64,000 nt of DNA from UBA4416 sp031539425. Lineage in GTDB: Bacteria; Bacteroidota; Bacteroidia; B-17B0; Aurantibacillaceae. The DNA is taken from assembly GCA_031539425.1 (NCBI GenBank), contig JAVKLI010000051.1, forward strand, positions 36,561 to 100,560, written 5' to 3'. The notes below the pieces were generated by a model. It was not told where the DNA came from. It made no database searches and worked only from the letters and a program-made list of their open reading frames with translations. Shown here one piece after another: positions 1-10,062 of the stretch; the stretch's first letter is position 1; every line of letters begins with the position of its first letter. The translations under genes were made by a program, and so were the position numbers.

Positions 1-1
1 T

Positions 2-1090
2 CAAATAACAAATGGAAATTGGGATGTTGTAGATTTAAAAGCCTTTGACCCAAGTTCAAAAAAATTATATTTTACATCTACAGAATATGGTCAAATGAAC
101 CGTACTTTATTTAGCATTAACATTAATGGTAACGAAAAAGCACAACTAACGTCTGCTAATGGAACTGCTAACCCAAAATTTTTAAAAGGCTTTAAATACT
201 TTTTAAATTCTTATTCTGACATTAATACCCCGCCAGTGTACACATTACACAGCATAAATGGAGACATTGTAAAAGTACTTGAATCGCATCAAACATTAAA
301 CGACAAAAAGAACGAACACGTAACCACTAACAAAACCTATTTTTCGTTTAAAAATAGTGATAGTATTTTATTACATGGCTGGATGAAACTACCCAATAAC
401 TTTGACCCACGTAAAAAGTATCCCGTTTATATGTATGCTTATAACGGGCCTGGCTCCAATGCCAGTGCTAATCAATGGAATAATTTTGATTATTGGTGGC
501 ATTCATTACTTAATCAAGAAGGGTACATAGTCACTTGTGTAGATGGTAGAGGCACTATGGGTAGAGGTAAAGATTTTAAACACAGCACCTTTATGCAATT
601 AGGACATTACGAAACCAAAGATCAAATAGAAGCAGCTCAATATTTATCTAACCTTGAGTATATAGATAGAGACCGGATAGGGTTTCAGGGCTGGAGTTTT
701 GGTGGCTATTTAGCTTCATTGCTTATTTCAAAAGGTGCAGATTATTTTAAAGCAGCCATTGCTGTAGCGCCAGTTACCAACTGGAAATACTATGATAACA
801 TTTATACCGAACGTTTTTTACAAACCCCTCAATCTAATAAATTGGGTTATGAAAATAACTCGCCAATTAATTTTGCAAAAAATATTAAAGGAAATTTTTT
901 ATTAATTCATGGTAGTGCCGATGATAATGTGCATTATCAAAACTCTATGGAGTTGGCAAACGAGTTAGTAAAACATAATATTGCTTTTGATTTTATGGTC
1001 TATCCTAACAAAAACCATGGTATATATGGTGGACAAACGCGATTGCATTTATATACTAAAATGTTAGAGTTTATAAAAGCAAAGTTATAA
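2..1090 (+). CDS. S9B (dipeptidyl peptidase IV-like) serine peptidase, C-terminal part, 5' truncated by window edge
   Basis: The frame is already open at base 2, so the gene starts before the window. Counting from the first internal ATG at 95, 331 residues are visible. They hold the end of the beta-propeller and the whole alpha/beta-hydrolase catalytic domain. The nucleophile motif GWSFGGY places Ser201. HGSADDNVH supplies the acid (about Asp276/277) and NKNHG gives His308, so the triad is complete. An aromatic-rich GPGSN segment precedes it, as in DPP-IV. The family removes Xaa-Pro dipeptides from peptide N-termini, usually in the periplasm or at the outer membrane of Bacteroidota. Its 3' end overlaps the convergent amidohydrolase gene by 6 bases. 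Exact substrate preference cannot be read from the sequence. Confidence 0.93.
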   Translation, partial: QITNGNWDVVDLKAFDPSSKKLYFTSTEYGQMNRTLFSININGNEKAQLTSANGTANPKFLKGFKYFLNSYSDINTPPVYTLHSINGDIVKVLESHQTLNDKKNEHVTTNKTYFSFKNSDSILLHGWMKLPNNFDPRKKYPVYMYAYNGPGSNASANQWNNFDYWWHSLLNQEGYIVTCVDGRGTMGRGKDFKHSTFMQLGHYETKDQIEAAQYLSNLEYIDRDRIGFQGWSFGGYLASLLISKGADYFKAAIAVAPVTNWKYYDNIYTERFLQTPQSNKLGYENNSPINFAKNIKGNFLLIHGSADDNVHYQNSMELANELVKHNIAFDFMVYPNKNHGIYGGQTRLHLYTKMLEFIKAKL

Positions 1091-2248
1091 AACTCGAGTG
1101 AGTTTGTATGTTTTGTTTTTTGGTTGTAACAAATTAATGCCTGGGGTAGCGTTTATTTTGAAAGCACCAAAACTATCGTTTAGCTGTAAGGCCTTTGCCC
1201 CGTTGTAAGTGGCGGCTTGTAAAAGTAACTCTAAAGTTGTGCCGGGATAACGTTGCAACACGCCATTGATTTCATCTATTATAGAGAGCGTTTGATTACT
1301 AGCCAAACTATCTGTTCCTATTATTAATTGATTTGGGGCAGTAGCCATTAAATTAAAATTTCTAAAATCACCGCTTATAAATAAATTAGATAAAGGGCAA
1401 ATACACCAAAACACCTTGTTTAGTGCACTTTGAGCGGTTTCAAAATCATTAAGAGATGTAAAAGAATTATGAACCAAAATAGATTGAACATCTTTATGTA
1501 AAGATGGTAACACAGATAATAAACTACTTTTTTTTGTTGGTGAAAAAAAATTAACATTGATGTTTAAATAACGGTACAAATCGATGTAAGCGCCGGTAGC
1601 ATTTACAAACAGTTCGTTTTCATGTTCACTCTCTTGATTATGAATACTAAATAAGTGTTCTTGTTGGTTGGCATAAGCTGTTATTTTTTTAATCAAATCA
1701 ACAGAAACAGAATAAGGGGCATGCGCTACTAGAGAGGTTGATAGATTAGCGTTAACAAATTGTTGCATTATTTTTATACCTTCATCAAAAATAGAATTTG
1801 AAGATTTGGGATTAAACCCAATTAATTCAATAAACGAATGGTATTTAATTTTTGATTCTTGTTTAACTAATAGGGTATCATTTGAATTACAAATATCAGC
1901 TACGGCTGAAATACCATTTTGATACATCAAATGATCTGCATCTTTTATTGCTTGTTGAATTTCAGATTTTGAAAATTGATGGCGTTTAGAAATCACTTCT
2001 TTTCCAAATTCAACAATTCCAATTCCTTTGTTTATTTTATTTTTTAAATGGCTTAATTCTAAATGACAGTGGGCATTTACAAAGCCAGGGCATAAGATGC
2101 CGTCAATTTTTTCAATTTTTAATAAATCAATTTGGGAGGTAGTTGTAATATCAATAATTTGATTGTTGTAATTATTTACAATAATAACGGTATCCGAAGG
2201 AAGGTATTTAGTACCATCAAATATTTTATGAGCCGAAATAAAACGCAT
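1085..2248 (-). CDS. Amidohydrolase-superfamily metal-dependent hydrolase/deaminase
   Basis: This 387-residue protein has the layout of the cytosine-deaminase/chlorohydrolase branch of amidohydrolases. A short beta domain leads into the metal motif PGFVNAHCHLELSH, with His60 and His62. Later come AHAPYSVS (about residue 176), a His in SIHNQE (about 203) and GTDSLAS (Asp about 312), the expected remaining metal and catalytic ligands. Relatives deaminate aminodeoxyfutalosine, S-adenosylhomocysteine or guanine, or hydrolyse similar ring amides. Which of these applies is not decided by the sequence, although aminodeoxyfutalosine deaminase is a real possibility in this phylum. It is the last gene of a minus-strand run that includes the TfoX-domain and YjdM genes (13-base gap upstream). 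Confidence 0.85.
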   Translation of the reverse strand: MRFISAHKIFDGTKYLPSDTVIIVNNYNNQIIDITTTSQIDLLKIEKIDGILCPGFVNAHCHLELSHLKNKINKGIGIVEFGKEVISKRHQFSKSEIQQAIKDADHLMYQNGISAVADICNSNDTLLVKQESKIKYHSFIELIGFNPKSSNSIFDEGIKIMQQFVNANLSTSLVAHAPYSVSVDLIKKITAYANQQEHLFSIHNQESEHENELFVNATGAYIDLYRYLNINVNFFSPTKKSSLLSVLPSLHKDVQSILVHNSFTSLNDFETAQSALNKVFWCICPLSNLFISGDFRNFNLMATAPNQLIIGTDSLASNQTLSIIDEINGVLQRYPGTTLELLLQAATYNGAKALQLNDSFGAFKINATPGINLLQPKNKTYKLTRVL

Positions 2249-2261
2249 GTTTTTTTGAGTT

Positions 2262-2603
2262 TTATTTTTTCTTTTTAGATGATTTTGCTTGCGGATTAAA
2301 CTCTAAACTCAGGTTTATCCAATACTCAAATTCTTTTTTGGTTTTTACACCATCGTCGTTTATTAACACATAACCCCTCATGGGCTTTTTAGTAAAATTC
2401 ATGGTTCTACAGCCTCTTTTGCTAATGGCTTCATCATGAAATGCTGGATTAATTCGGCACATCATTTCATCTTTTATGATGCCCACACACATTTTATCAT
2501 TTATCATAAATACTAAGCCTCCCATCATTTCTTTTTCTGTGGCATTATCAATATACAAAAGAGATTCTCTAATTCTGTTTGCTAACGCTTCGCTATAGGC
2601 CAT
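2262..2603 (-). CDS. TfoX N-terminal domain protein
   Basis: A 113-residue protein made of a single TfoX/Sxy N-terminal domain. The conserved early segment EMMGGLVFMINDKMCVGI, the R-x-N-P motif after the second strand and a GYVLI strand are all present. The C-terminus ends in a lysine-rich tail. TfoX/Sxy of gamma-proteobacteria activates competence genes with CRP. Single-domain versions in Bacteroidota have no established role, so I do not infer competence. It lies 22 bases from the yjdM-like gene and 13 bases from the amidohydrolase, probably in the same transcript. Confidence 0.85.
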   Translation of the reverse strand: MAYSEALANRIRESLLYIDNATEKEMMGGLVFMINDKMCVGIIKDEMMCRINPAFHDEAISKRGCRTMNFTKKPMRGYVLINDDGVKTKKEFEYWINLSLEFNPQAKSSKKKK

Positions 2604-2625
2604 GGTGTTACTATAATTATATAGT

Positions 2626-2967
2626 TTATGCTTTTTTTACAAATTCCGATTTTAAAGCCATGCTTCCAAATCCTTCTATTTTACAATCAATATTATGGTC
2701 GCCATCTGTTAGTTTAATGTTTTTTACTTTTGTGCCGGCTTTAATGGCTTTAGATGCGCCTTTTACAGGCAAATCTTTTATCACAACCACTGTATCTCCT
2801 GTTTGTAAAACATTACCGTTTGAGTCGATTACTTTTAAGGTATCATCCTCAAAAATATCTTTACTATCCCATGTATGAGCGCAATCTGGACAAGTATAAT
2901 TTGTGTTTTGTGTAGCATATGCATAAGGGCATTCGCATTGGGGGCAGGTTTTTAAGTTGTCAGACAT
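2626..2967 (-). CDS. yjdM: YjdM/PhnA-family zinc-ribbon protein
   Basis: This 113-residue protein starts with a zinc ribbon (Cys8, Cys11, Cys26, Cys29). The C-terminal SH3-like PhnA domain follows, with the motif GDTVVVIKDLPVKG. The family was once called alkylphosphonate utilisation protein because of its linkage to phn genes in E. coli, but it does not itself cleave C-P bonds. No phosphonate genes are nearby. Length matches the family. It is the second gene downstream of the aldehyde dehydrogenase in a minus-strand cluster with small gaps. Confidence 0.9.
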   Translation of the reverse strand: MSDNLKTCPQCECPYAYATQNTNYTCPDCAHTWDSKDIFEDDTLKVIDSNGNVLQTGDTVVVIKDLPVKGASKAIKAGTKVKNIKLTDGDHNIDCKIEGFGSMALKSEFVKKA

Positions 2968-2984
2968 AGTTTTTATTTTAACGT

Positions 2985-4430
2985 TTAGTTTATTTTAATG
3001 CAAATATTTTTTTGTTCAGTAAAAAAATGAATGGCTTCAAATCCGCCTTCTCTGCCTACACCAGATTTTTTTATACCACCAAAGGGGGTTCGCAAATCTC
3101 TGTGCAACCAACAGTTTACCCACACTATCCCCGATTCTAATTTTAACGCTATGCTATTAGCTTTGTTAATATTTTCTGTCCATACAGTGGCTGCTAAGCC
3201 ATATTGCGTAGAGTTAGCCATTTTAATAAGCACCTCTTCAGATGTAAAAGGAGTGATGGTTACAACAGGCCCAAATATTTCTTCTTGATTGGTTCTGCAA
3301 TCATAGGCTAAGTTTTCAATAATGGTTGGTTCTATGTAATAGCCATTTTGATAATCTCCTGCAAGTGTTTTTGCATTTCCACCTGCTACTATTTTACCAC
3401 CTTCTTGTTTGGCTAATTCTATATAAGATAATATTTTTTCAAAGTGCGGTTTAGATACAATAGCGCCTATTTTGCTACCATCATTAAGTGGTGGTCCAAC
3501 TTTTAAAGCATTGGTTTTTTGAATAAAATCGGCTTTAAATTTATCATAAATAGATGCTTCAATAAAAATACGTGAGCCGCACAAGCATATTTGTCCTTGA
3601 TTTGAGAAGGAAGATAGCAAAGTAGTGGAAAGCATTTTGTCATAATTACAATCGGCAAAAATGATGTTGGGATTTTTACCCCCCAGTTCTAATGATAATT
3701 TTTTAAACAATGGAGCTGTTGTAAGCGCAATGTTTTCGCCTGTTTTAGTGCCTCCAGTAAATGAAATAACTGGCACGTTTTTATGAGATACAATAGCAGC
3801 CCCTACTTTAGCACCAGTACCGTGTACTATATTTAAAACACCTTTTGGTAAATCCACCTCCAAACAAATTTTGGATAACAAGTAGGCCGTCATGGGTGTA
3901 ATTTCTGATGGTTTAGCCACTACAGTGCAGCCAGAAGCTAAGGCCGGTGCTATTTTCCAGCTAAACAAATAGAGTGGTAAATTCCATGGTGAAATACATC
4001 CAGCCACGCCTATTGGCTGACGAACGGTATAATTCATAGCACTATCTTCCATGGCATAAGCCTCTGTAGCATCATGTAAAATAGCTGTAGCATAAAATTT
4101 AAAATTAGCTGCAGCTCGTGGAATATCCACTTTTAAAGCCAAACTCAAAGGTTTGCCATTATCAATACTTTCGGCTAAAGCCAATGACATTAAATCTCTT
4201 TCAATACATTCAGCTATTTTTATTAAATAATCAGAACGTTTTTCTTTTGATAAAGATTTCCATAATGGAAACGCTGCTTGGGCTGATTTTACTGCTAAAT
4301 CTACATCAGCGGCATCACTATTTGGTATTAAAGAATAAGGGATTCCTTTTGAAGGATCAATGTTTTCAAAATATTGGTTATTTAAAGGGGCTACTAATTG
4401 TCCATCAATATAGTTTTCGAGTTTTTGCAT
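2985..4430 (-). CDS. NAD(P)-dependent aldehyde dehydrogenase, ALDH8/2-aminomuconate-semialdehyde dehydrogenase-like
   Basis: A full-length 481-residue aldehyde dehydrogenase. Visible catalytic elements are SPWN (Asn150, oxyanion), KPSE cofactor contact (about 173), FTGGTKTG (225-231), general base Glu248 in LELGGKNPN, and nucleophile Cys282 in NQGQICLCGSR. The C-terminal motif VNCWLHRDLRTPFGGIKKSG, with its NCW-L, resembles ALDH8A1 and bacterial 2-aminomuconic/2-hydroxymuconic semialdehyde dehydrogenases more than betaine aldehyde dehydrogenases. That would place it in tryptophan/kynurenine or aromatic ring-cleavage breakdown. No other gene of that pathway is adjacent, so the substrate is inference. 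It heads the minus-strand cluster ending with the amidohydrolase. Confidence 0.88.
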   Translation of the reverse strand: MQKLENYIDGQLVAPLNNQYFENIDPSKGIPYSLIPNSDAADVDLAVKSAQAAFPLWKSLSKEKRSDYLIKIAECIERDLMSLALAESIDNGKPLSLALKVDIPRAAANFKFYATAILHDATEAYAMEDSAMNYTVRQPIGVAGCISPWNLPLYLFSWKIAPALASGCTVVAKPSEITPMTAYLLSKICLEVDLPKGVLNIVHGTGAKVGAAIVSHKNVPVISFTGGTKTGENIALTTAPLFKKLSLELGGKNPNIIFADCNYDKMLSTTLLSSFSNQGQICLCGSRIFIEASIYDKFKADFIQKTNALKVGPPLNDGSKIGAIVSKPHFEKILSYIELAKQEGGKIVAGGNAKTLAGDYQNGYYIEPTIIENLAYDCRTNQEEIFGPVVTITPFTSEEVLIKMANSTQYGLAATVWTENINKANSIALKLESGIVWVNCWLHRDLRTPFGGIKKSGVGREGGFEAIHFFTEQKNICIKIN

Positions 4431-4640
4431 TTTATTTAGTTAAGTATATTTTTAGTAAAATTAATATGAGTTATAAAACAAATTAAAAAAATGTAAAACC
4501 TTAAAATTATGGGTTTTTTTAGTAATTTGAACAGAACAAGTTTAACAACTTCAATGATAAAATAAAATTATAGTTTTATTTTCGCCAAAAATAACATTTA
4601 CTATACTTACAGGCTATCATCTAATTTATTTTATTTCTCT

Positions 4641-6293
4641 ATGAAAAAACACTTTTTATTACTTATAATTAGTATTGTGTTTAATCAATTAACCTACGCT
4701 CAATGTAATGAAACAAACGAAGAAAAGATACTGTTAGTAGGTGATAGTTGGGCTGCTTTTATGCATAACGACTTAACCTTAAATACAGTGTTAAAAAAAT
4801 GGGGATTTAACCATTTTAAATATTTTAGTAATAGTATTTTAGCTCAAAATGGGGCAGAAACAAACGACTTTTTAGAAACCGCCAAGCTATCTGAAATTCA
4901 AACGCAATTAACAAACAAATCATCAATTAAGTTGGTACATATTAGTTTGGGCGGTAATGATTTTTTAGGAAATTGGAATACAAGTTATACAAATTCTCGT
5001 ACCGATTCATTAATAGACACTGTAACTAAACGTTTGTTTAAAATTATCAATTTTATTAAAGCTATTAGGCCTAATATTCGTGTTATTATTGGAGGGTATC
5101 AATATTCTAATTTTGCAGAGGTTATTACCACATTTGCACAACCAACTTCTCATCCTTTTTATACTAATTGGAATAATATGGGGCAACCAGATAATTTAAC
5201 AATTAATAAAACGCTGAATCGTTTTTTAGATACTTTGGAAGCAAGAGTTGGGCGAACCACCAAAGTAACATTTATAAAATGCACCAGCTTAATGCAGCAT
5301 ATTTATGGTCAGATAACCCCCTTAGCTATTGCGCCATCTGGCACTTATGCTGTAAATAGCGCTACACTACCTGCAGGATATATTAATTATCCATCTCCTA
5401 AAGCATCTATGCGTAACTATGGTTTCTTTTTAGATTGCTTTCACTTATCACCTCAAGGTTATATTGATTTGATGAACTATCAAACTCAAAAGTTTTATCA
5501 TAAAGCGCTTATGGAAGACTATTACGTATTATCGCAAGGAAGTAATAGAGATGGTAGTATTAGCAATTTAGGTAACATATCAAACGCTATATCATTAGGT
5601 GAAAGTGGTAGTGAATTTGTTTCAACACATTTGTCGTTTAGTAATAAAACTTTAAAGGATACAGCTATAGCTCGAGCAAGTATTTTTATACGAAGGCAAT
5701 CACTTATAGGAAACAATATTTTAACAGCCACTACAACTGTAATAGTTAAGTTAAAACGCGGTAATTTTGGCCCAACCCCACAAGTAGAAGCTGCAGATTT
5801 AAACGATTTACCAACAGCTACAGGCACAGCTTGTGTTTTTGGATCTTATACAAACGATGCAGATTGGCTTCGCCTTGATTTACCAACATCTATAATACCG
5901 CATTTAAAAAATGATTCCATTACTCAATTTATTATTTCAATTCCCAATACAAGTGGTGGTAAACTCACTTATAACAATGCTACTAATATGGAATTTGCTC
6001 CCATTTTAAATATAAAGTACGGTATAAATATTAATACAATAGAATATAAAAAAGATAATGAAACACCTATAATCTTCCCAAATCCTGCCGTAAATAATAT
6101 CACATTTAAATTTGATTATTCAGAAAAAAGAGAAATTAAAATACTTAATTTATATGGCTCAGAAGTTGCATCATTTTATACAAATGAAATTGAAAGCACT
6201 AAAAGTATAGAATCGTTAGCTAATGGCTTGTATTTTGCGCTAATAAAAACTAATAACGCAAAATTAAAAATATTGAAGTTTATTAAAATTTAA
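4641..6293 (+). CDS. Secreted SGNH/GDSL-type hydrolase with T9SS C-terminal sorting domain
   Basis: A 550-residue protein with a signal peptide (residues 1-20, ending before Gln21). The SGNH hydrolase fold follows. Block I is LLVGDSW with nucleophile Ser36. Block III is SLGGNDF (Gly105, Asn106), and block V is DCFHLSPQGY with Asp265 and His268. The catalytic set of a GDSL esterase/lipase is therefore complete. Residues about 290-450 form an unassigned beta-rich region. The last ~75 residues (from IIFPNPAVNN) are a type A T9SS sorting domain with the usual N-G-L-Y and final basic hydrophobic strand. The protein is expected to be exported by the Sec system and then moved to the cell surface or medium by T9SS. 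The ester substrate is unknown, with carbohydrate or lipid esters both possible. It is monocistronic and divergent from the aldehyde dehydrogenase. Confidence 0.88.
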   Translation: MKKHFLLLIISIVFNQLTYAQCNETNEEKILLVGDSWAAFMHNDLTLNTVLKKWGFNHFKYFSNSILAQNGAETNDFLETAKLSEIQTQLTNKSSIKLVHISLGGNDFLGNWNTSYTNSRTDSLIDTVTKRLFKIINFIKAIRPNIRVIIGGYQYSNFAEVITTFAQPTSHPFYTNWNNMGQPDNLTINKTLNRFLDTLEARVGRTTKVTFIKCTSLMQHIYGQITPLAIAPSGTYAVNSATLPAGYINYPSPKASMRNYGFFLDCFHLSPQGYIDLMNYQTQKFYHKALMEDYYVLSQGSNRDGSISNLGNISNAISLGESGSEFVSTHLSFSNKTLKDTAIARASIFIRRQSLIGNNILTATTTVIVKLKRGNFGPTPQVEAADLNDLPTATGTACVFGSYTNDADWLRLDLPTSIIPHLKNDSITQFIISIPNTSGGKLTYNNATNMEFAPILNIKYGININTIEYKKDNETPIIFPNPAVNNITFKFDYSEKREIKILNLYGSEVASFYTNEIESTKSIESLANGLYFALIKTNNAKLKILKFIKI

Positions 6294-6479
6294 TTTGTTC
6301 TACTCTTTTTATCAATTATAAATTAAGTAAGCTTTGAGCAACTAACAATGGAAATAATTTAAATTTACAACTTGATTCTGCCATTAGTTATAAACAGATT
6401 TTATCTAATATTTTTTTTTAAATATGCTTGAATAAGCCATTTTGAATATTAAATTTACATTTTCTAATGTATTTAATCT

Positions 6480-7136
6480 ATGAGTTTAGCACAATCTTCA
6501 ATTGGTAAAAAAGTAATCATGGGCCTTACGGGCTTTTTTTTAGTGTCTTTTTTAATTGTTCATGTAAGTATTAATGCCACTATTTTTTGTAATGATGGGG
6601 GACAGATATTTAACGCCGCATGTTATTTTATGTCGCATAATATAGTTATCAGAATAGTAGAAATAGGCTTATTTGCTGGGCTTATTGCGCATGTTATTCA
6701 AGCGTTAATTGTAACCTTACATAATAAAAAAGCTCGCCCAATTGCTTATCATACCACTAATAATAATACCAATTCTAAATGGTATAGTCGAAGTATGGGC
6801 GTTTTGGGTTCATTGTTATTATTATTTTTAGTAGTGCATTTGTCTGATTTTTGGGTAGAAACCAAAGTAGCCCTTTATACAAATCATGAACATAATACTT
6901 ATACCGAAATTTTAGAAACTTTTTCAAACCCTTTAGCAGTGGCTATTTATTTATTAGGAGTAGGCTCCTTGTTGTTTCATTTATTACATGGTGTTCAATC
7001 TGCCTTTCAATCTTTAGGGTTAAACCATAAAAAATACACACCTTTTATCAAACAATTTGGTATTTGGTTTTCCATAATAGTTTGTGGTTTGTTTGCAGCC
7101 ATGCCAATTGCCGTTTTTTGCCATTGGATTCATTAA
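6480..7136 (+). CDS. sdhC: Succinate dehydrogenase cytochrome b subunit (B-type, cytochrome b558)
   Basis: A 218-residue integral membrane protein with five hydrophobic segments. It has the Bacillus/Bacteroidota form of the SQR/fumarate reductase membrane anchor: SSIGKKVIMGLTGFF at the N-terminus, and histidines in the membrane segments (HVS, HVIQA, HLSDFW, HLLHGVQSAFQ) that can ligate two b hemes. This single subunit replaces the SdhC+SdhD pair of proteobacteria. It passes electrons from SdhB to menaquinone. It is the first gene of the sdhCAB operon, with a 30-base gap to sdhA. Confidence 0.95.
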   Translation: MSLAQSSIGKKVIMGLTGFFLVSFLIVHVSINATIFCNDGGQIFNAACYFMSHNIVIRIVEIGLFAGLIAHVIQALIVTLHNKKARPIAYHTTNNNTNSKWYSRSMGVLGSLLLLFLVVHLSDFWVETKVALYTNHEHNTYTEILETFSNPLAVAIYLLGVGSLLFHLLHGVQSAFQSLGLNHKKYTPFIKQFGIWFSIIVCGLFAAMPIAVFCHWIH

Positions 7137-7166
7137 TAGTTTAAATATTAAAATAAAGATAAAAAT

Positions 7167-9179
7167 ATGTCAGTTTTAAATTCAAAAATTCCAGACGGAC
7201 TAATAGACCAAAAGTGGACCAAATACCGTTCTACCGTTCATTTAGTAAATCCAGCCAATAAAAGAAGTTTAGAGGTTTTAGTAGTAGGTTCAGGTTTAGC
7301 CGGCGCATCAGCAGCTGCCACCTTAGCAGAAATGGGCTATAAAGTAAAAGTGTTTTGTTTTCAAGATTCGCCTCGTAGAGCCCATTCTATAGCGGCACAA
7401 GGTGGAATTAATGCAGCAAAAAATTATCAAAATGATGGCGATTCTGTTTACCGTTTATTTTATGATACCATTAAAGGTGGCGATTATAGAGCTCGTGAAG
7501 CCAACGTGCATCGTTTGGCAGAAGTGTCTTCAAGCATTATAGATCAATGTGTAGCCCAAGGCGTTCCATTAGCAAGAGAATATAGTGGACTTTTGAGCAA
7601 CCGCTCTTTTGGAGGTACACAAGTGCAACGAACATTTTATGCAGCAGGGCAAACAGGTCAGCAATTGCTTTTAGGTGCATATTCTGCACTTCAGCGTCAG
7701 GTGGGTTCAGGCAATGTAGAACTTTTAGCAAGGCATGAAATGCTGGATGTAGTTACAATAGATGGTAAAGCACGAGGAATTATTGCTAGAAACTTAATAG
7801 ATGGAACCATAGAAAAACACTTCGGTCATGCTGTTTTATTATGTACTGGTGGATATGGAAACGTATTTTATTTATCTACAAATGCTATGGGAAGCAATGT
7901 AACTGCTGCTTGGAAAGCCCATAAAAAAGGCGCTTTTTTTGGAAATCCTTGCTTTACACAAATTCACCCAACATGTATTCCTGTAAGTGGCGATCATCAA
8001 TCAAAATTAACTTTAATGTCTGAATCACTTAGAAACGACGGGCGAATTTGGGTACCTAAGAAAAAAGATGATCATCGTAAGCCAAATGACATACCCGAAG
8101 AAGAAAGAGATTACTACTTAGAAAGACGTTACCCTGCATTTGGAAATTTAGTTCCTCGTGATGTAGCATCAAGAGCAGCAAAAGAACGTTGTGATGCTGG
8201 ATATGGCGTAGGTACTTCAAAAATGGCTGTTTATTTAGATTTTAAATTTAACACCATGCGTTATGGCAAAACAGAAGCTGTAAAAAAAGGGCTTACAAAC
8301 CCATCTGAACAAGAGACATTTAACCTAGGTAAAAAAGTTGTAAAAGAAAAATACGGTAACTTATTTGATATGTACCATCAAATAACGGGCGAAAACCCTT
8401 ATGAAGTGCCAATGAGGATATACCCTGCTGTACATTATACCATGGGCGGTCTTTGGGTAGATTACAATTTGATGACCACCGTACCAGGTTTATACGCCTT
8501 AGGTGAAGCTAATTTTTCTGACCATGGCGCAAACAGATTAGGCGCGTCAGCCTTAATGCAAGGCTTGGCAGATGGTTACTATGTAATTCCATACACCTTA
8601 GGGGTTTATTTAGCTGAAGAGGTATCGCGTATGAGTAGCGAAAAAGACAAAACAGATTCGATAGATAAATTAAAAACCAATCACCCAGAATTTGATAAAG
8701 CCTATAATGCCCAACAAGATTTAATAAATAAATTTTTTAACATAAAAGGCAAACAATCCGTTGAAAGCTTTCATAAGCGCCTTGGGTTAATTATGTGGAA
8801 CAAATGCGGAATGGGACGTAATAAAAAAGGATTAACCGAAGCTATTACAGAAATACGCGCACTTAGAACTGAATTTTGGAATGATGTGAGAGTATTAGGC
8901 GCAGCAAATGAATTTAACCCCGACCTTGAAAAAGCAGGACGTGTAGCCGATTTTTTAGAATTAGGTGAATTAATGTGTATGGACGCGCTTCACCGTGAAG
9001 AAAGCTGTGGCGGTCATTTTAGAGAAGAACACCAAACCGAAGAAGGAGAGGCTAAACGTGATGACGCTAATTTTTCATACGTTGCCGCTTGGGAATATAT
9101 TAACGACGGGCAATGGACGCTTAATAAAGAAGAGCTTAAATATGAGAATATTAAAATAGCGCAACGATCGTATAAATAG
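7167..9179 (+). CDS. sdhA: Succinate dehydrogenase/fumarate reductase flavoprotein subunit
   Basis: A 670-residue flavoprotein that oxidises succinate to fumarate (TCA cycle, complex II). The Rossmann motif [13 protein letters not shown] lies near residue 40. The covalent-FAD histidine motif is [13 protein letters not shown]. The substrate and active-site segments [20 protein letters not shown] and the second FAD segment [20 protein letters not shown] are also present. The extended length and the [16 protein letters not shown]-terminal segment match the B-type enzymes of Bacteroidota. It sits between sdhC and sdhB with gaps of about 30 bases. Confidence 0.97.
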   Translation: MSVLNSKIPDGLIDQKWTKYRSTVHLVNPANKRSLEVLVVGSGLAGASAAATLAEMGYKVKVFCFQDSPRRAHSIAAQGGINAAKNYQNDGDSVYRLFYDTIKGGDYRAREANVHRLAEVSSSIIDQCVAQGVPLAREYSGLLSNRSFGGTQVQRTFYAAGQTGQQLLLGAYSALQRQVGSGNVELLARHEMLDVVTIDGKARGIIARNLIDGTIEKHFGHAVLLCTGGYGNVFYLSTNAMGSNVTAAWKAHKKGAFFGNPCFTQIHPTCIPVSGDHQSKLTLMSESLRNDGRIWVPKKKDDHRKPNDIPEEERDYYLERRYPAFGNLVPRDVASRAAKERCDAGYGVGTSKMAVYLDFKFNTMRYGKTEAVKKGLTNPSEQETFNLGKKVVKEKYGNLFDMYHQITGENPYEVPMRIYPAVHYTMGGLWVDYNLMTTVPGLYALGEANFSDHGANRLGASALMQGLADGYYVIPYTLGVYLAEEVSRMSSEKDKTDSIDKLKTNHPEFDKAYNAQQDLINKFFNIKGKQSVESFHKRLGLIMWNKCGMGRNKKGLTEAITEIRALRTEFWNDVRVLGAANEFNPDLEKAGRVADFLELGELMCMDALHREESCGGHFREEHQTEEGEAKRDDANFSYVAAWEYINDGQWTLNKEELKYENIKIAQRSYK

Positions 9180-9211
9180 TAAAGGAATCAGTTAATTAAA
9201 AAATTAAAATT

Positions 9212-9958
9212 ATGGAACTAAATTTAACACTAAAGGTTTGGAGACAAAAAAACTCTAAAACTACTGGTCAGTTTGAAACACACAAATTATCAGGCATTTC
9301 AACTGACATGTCTTTTTTAGAAATGTTTGATGTACTCAATGAAAAACTCATTCATGAAGGTAAAGAACCTATTGCGTTTGACCATGATTGCCGTGAGGGA
9401 ATTTGTGGTATGTGTAGTATGCACATTAATGGTAAGCCACATGGTCCATTACAAGGGGTTACTACCTGCCAGTTACACATGCGTTCGTTTAAAAATGGCG
9501 ACACCATTGTGGTAGAGCCATGGCGTTCAGTAGCATTTCCGGTAATAAAAGATTTAGCTGTTGATAGAAGTGCATTTGACCGCATTATTGCCAGCGGTGG
9601 CTATGTATCAGTAAACACTGGTAATCCAAAAGATGCGAATAACATTTTAATACCAAAACCTGATGCAGATGAAGCCTTTAGTGCTGCGGCATGTATAGGT
9701 TGTGGTGCTTGTGTGGCTACATGTAAAAACGGATCGGCCATGTTATTTGTATCTGCAAAAGTATCGCAATTAGCATTATTACCACAAGGTCAAGTAGAAC
9801 GCAAACAACGTGTATTAAACATGGTAAAAGCCATGGATGAAGAAGGTTTTGGAAACTGCACCAACACAGGCGCTTGTGAAGTTGAATGCCCTAAAGGAAT
9901 TTCAATTGAAAACATTGCCAGAATGAATAGAGAATTTATAGGGGCTACTGCTAATTAA
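9212..9958 (+). CDS. sdhB: Succinate dehydrogenase/fumarate reductase iron-sulfur subunit
   Basis: The 248-residue iron-sulfur subunit of complex II carries three clusters. An N-terminal ferredoxin-like domain holds the 2Fe-2S cluster (CREGICGMC, Cys60, Cys65, Cys68, with Cys86). A C-terminal domain holds 4Fe-4S and 3Fe-4S clusters ([11 protein letters not shown] and [12 protein letters not shown]). It connects FAD in SdhA to the heme anchor SdhC. It is the last gene of sdhCAB and is followed immediately by a small hairpin. Confidence 0.97.
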   Translation: MELNLTLKVWRQKNSKTTGQFETHKLSGISTDMSFLEMFDVLNEKLIHEGKEPIAFDHDCREGICGMCSMHINGKPHGPLQGVTTCQLHMRSFKNGDTIVVEPWRSVAFPVIKDLAVDRSAFDRIIASGGYVSVNTGNPKDANNILIPKPDADEAFSAAACIGCGACVATCKNGSAMLFVSAKVSQLALLPQGQVERKQRVLNMVKAMDEEGFGNCTNTGACEVECPKGISIENIARMNREFIGATAN

Positions 9959-9962
9959 TGTG

Positions 9963-9982
9963 AAATCAGTTAATCCTGATTT
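9963..9982 (+). terminator. Hairpin after sdhB, probable terminator
   Basis: A perfect 7-bp inverted repeat, AAATCAG and CTGATTT, with a 6-base loop starts 5 bases after the sdhB stop codon. A T-rich stretch (TTTATATTTA) follows. Its position at the end of the sdhCAB operon and before the next promoter element suggests a weak intrinsic terminator. Confidence 0.5.
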
Positions 9983-10023
9983 TATATTTAGTATATGTTT
10001 AATTAAATTTTAGATTAATATCC

Positions 10024-10031
10024 TACATTTG
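10024..10031 (+). promoter_or_regulatory. Bacteroidota -7 element TACATTTG upstream of manC
   Basis: TACATTTG matches the Bacteroidota -7 consensus TAnnTTTG exactly and lies 32 bases before the manC ATG. No clear -33 TTTG is seen. A TGTTT at 9996-10000 is the nearest candidate. Confidence 0.45.
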
Positions 10032-10062
10032 CATAATTGTAGTTATTGATTAATCTAACAAA

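Noticed and set aside
2262..2603. TfoX-domain protein as evidence of natural competence
   Set aside because: Only the N-terminal domain is present and no competence operon is nearby. The ComEA-like protein at 36 kb is also not proof.
4118..4486. A 122-codon plus-strand frame opposite the aldehyde dehydrogenase gene
   Set aside because: It is antisense to a strongly conserved gene and has no recognisable domain.
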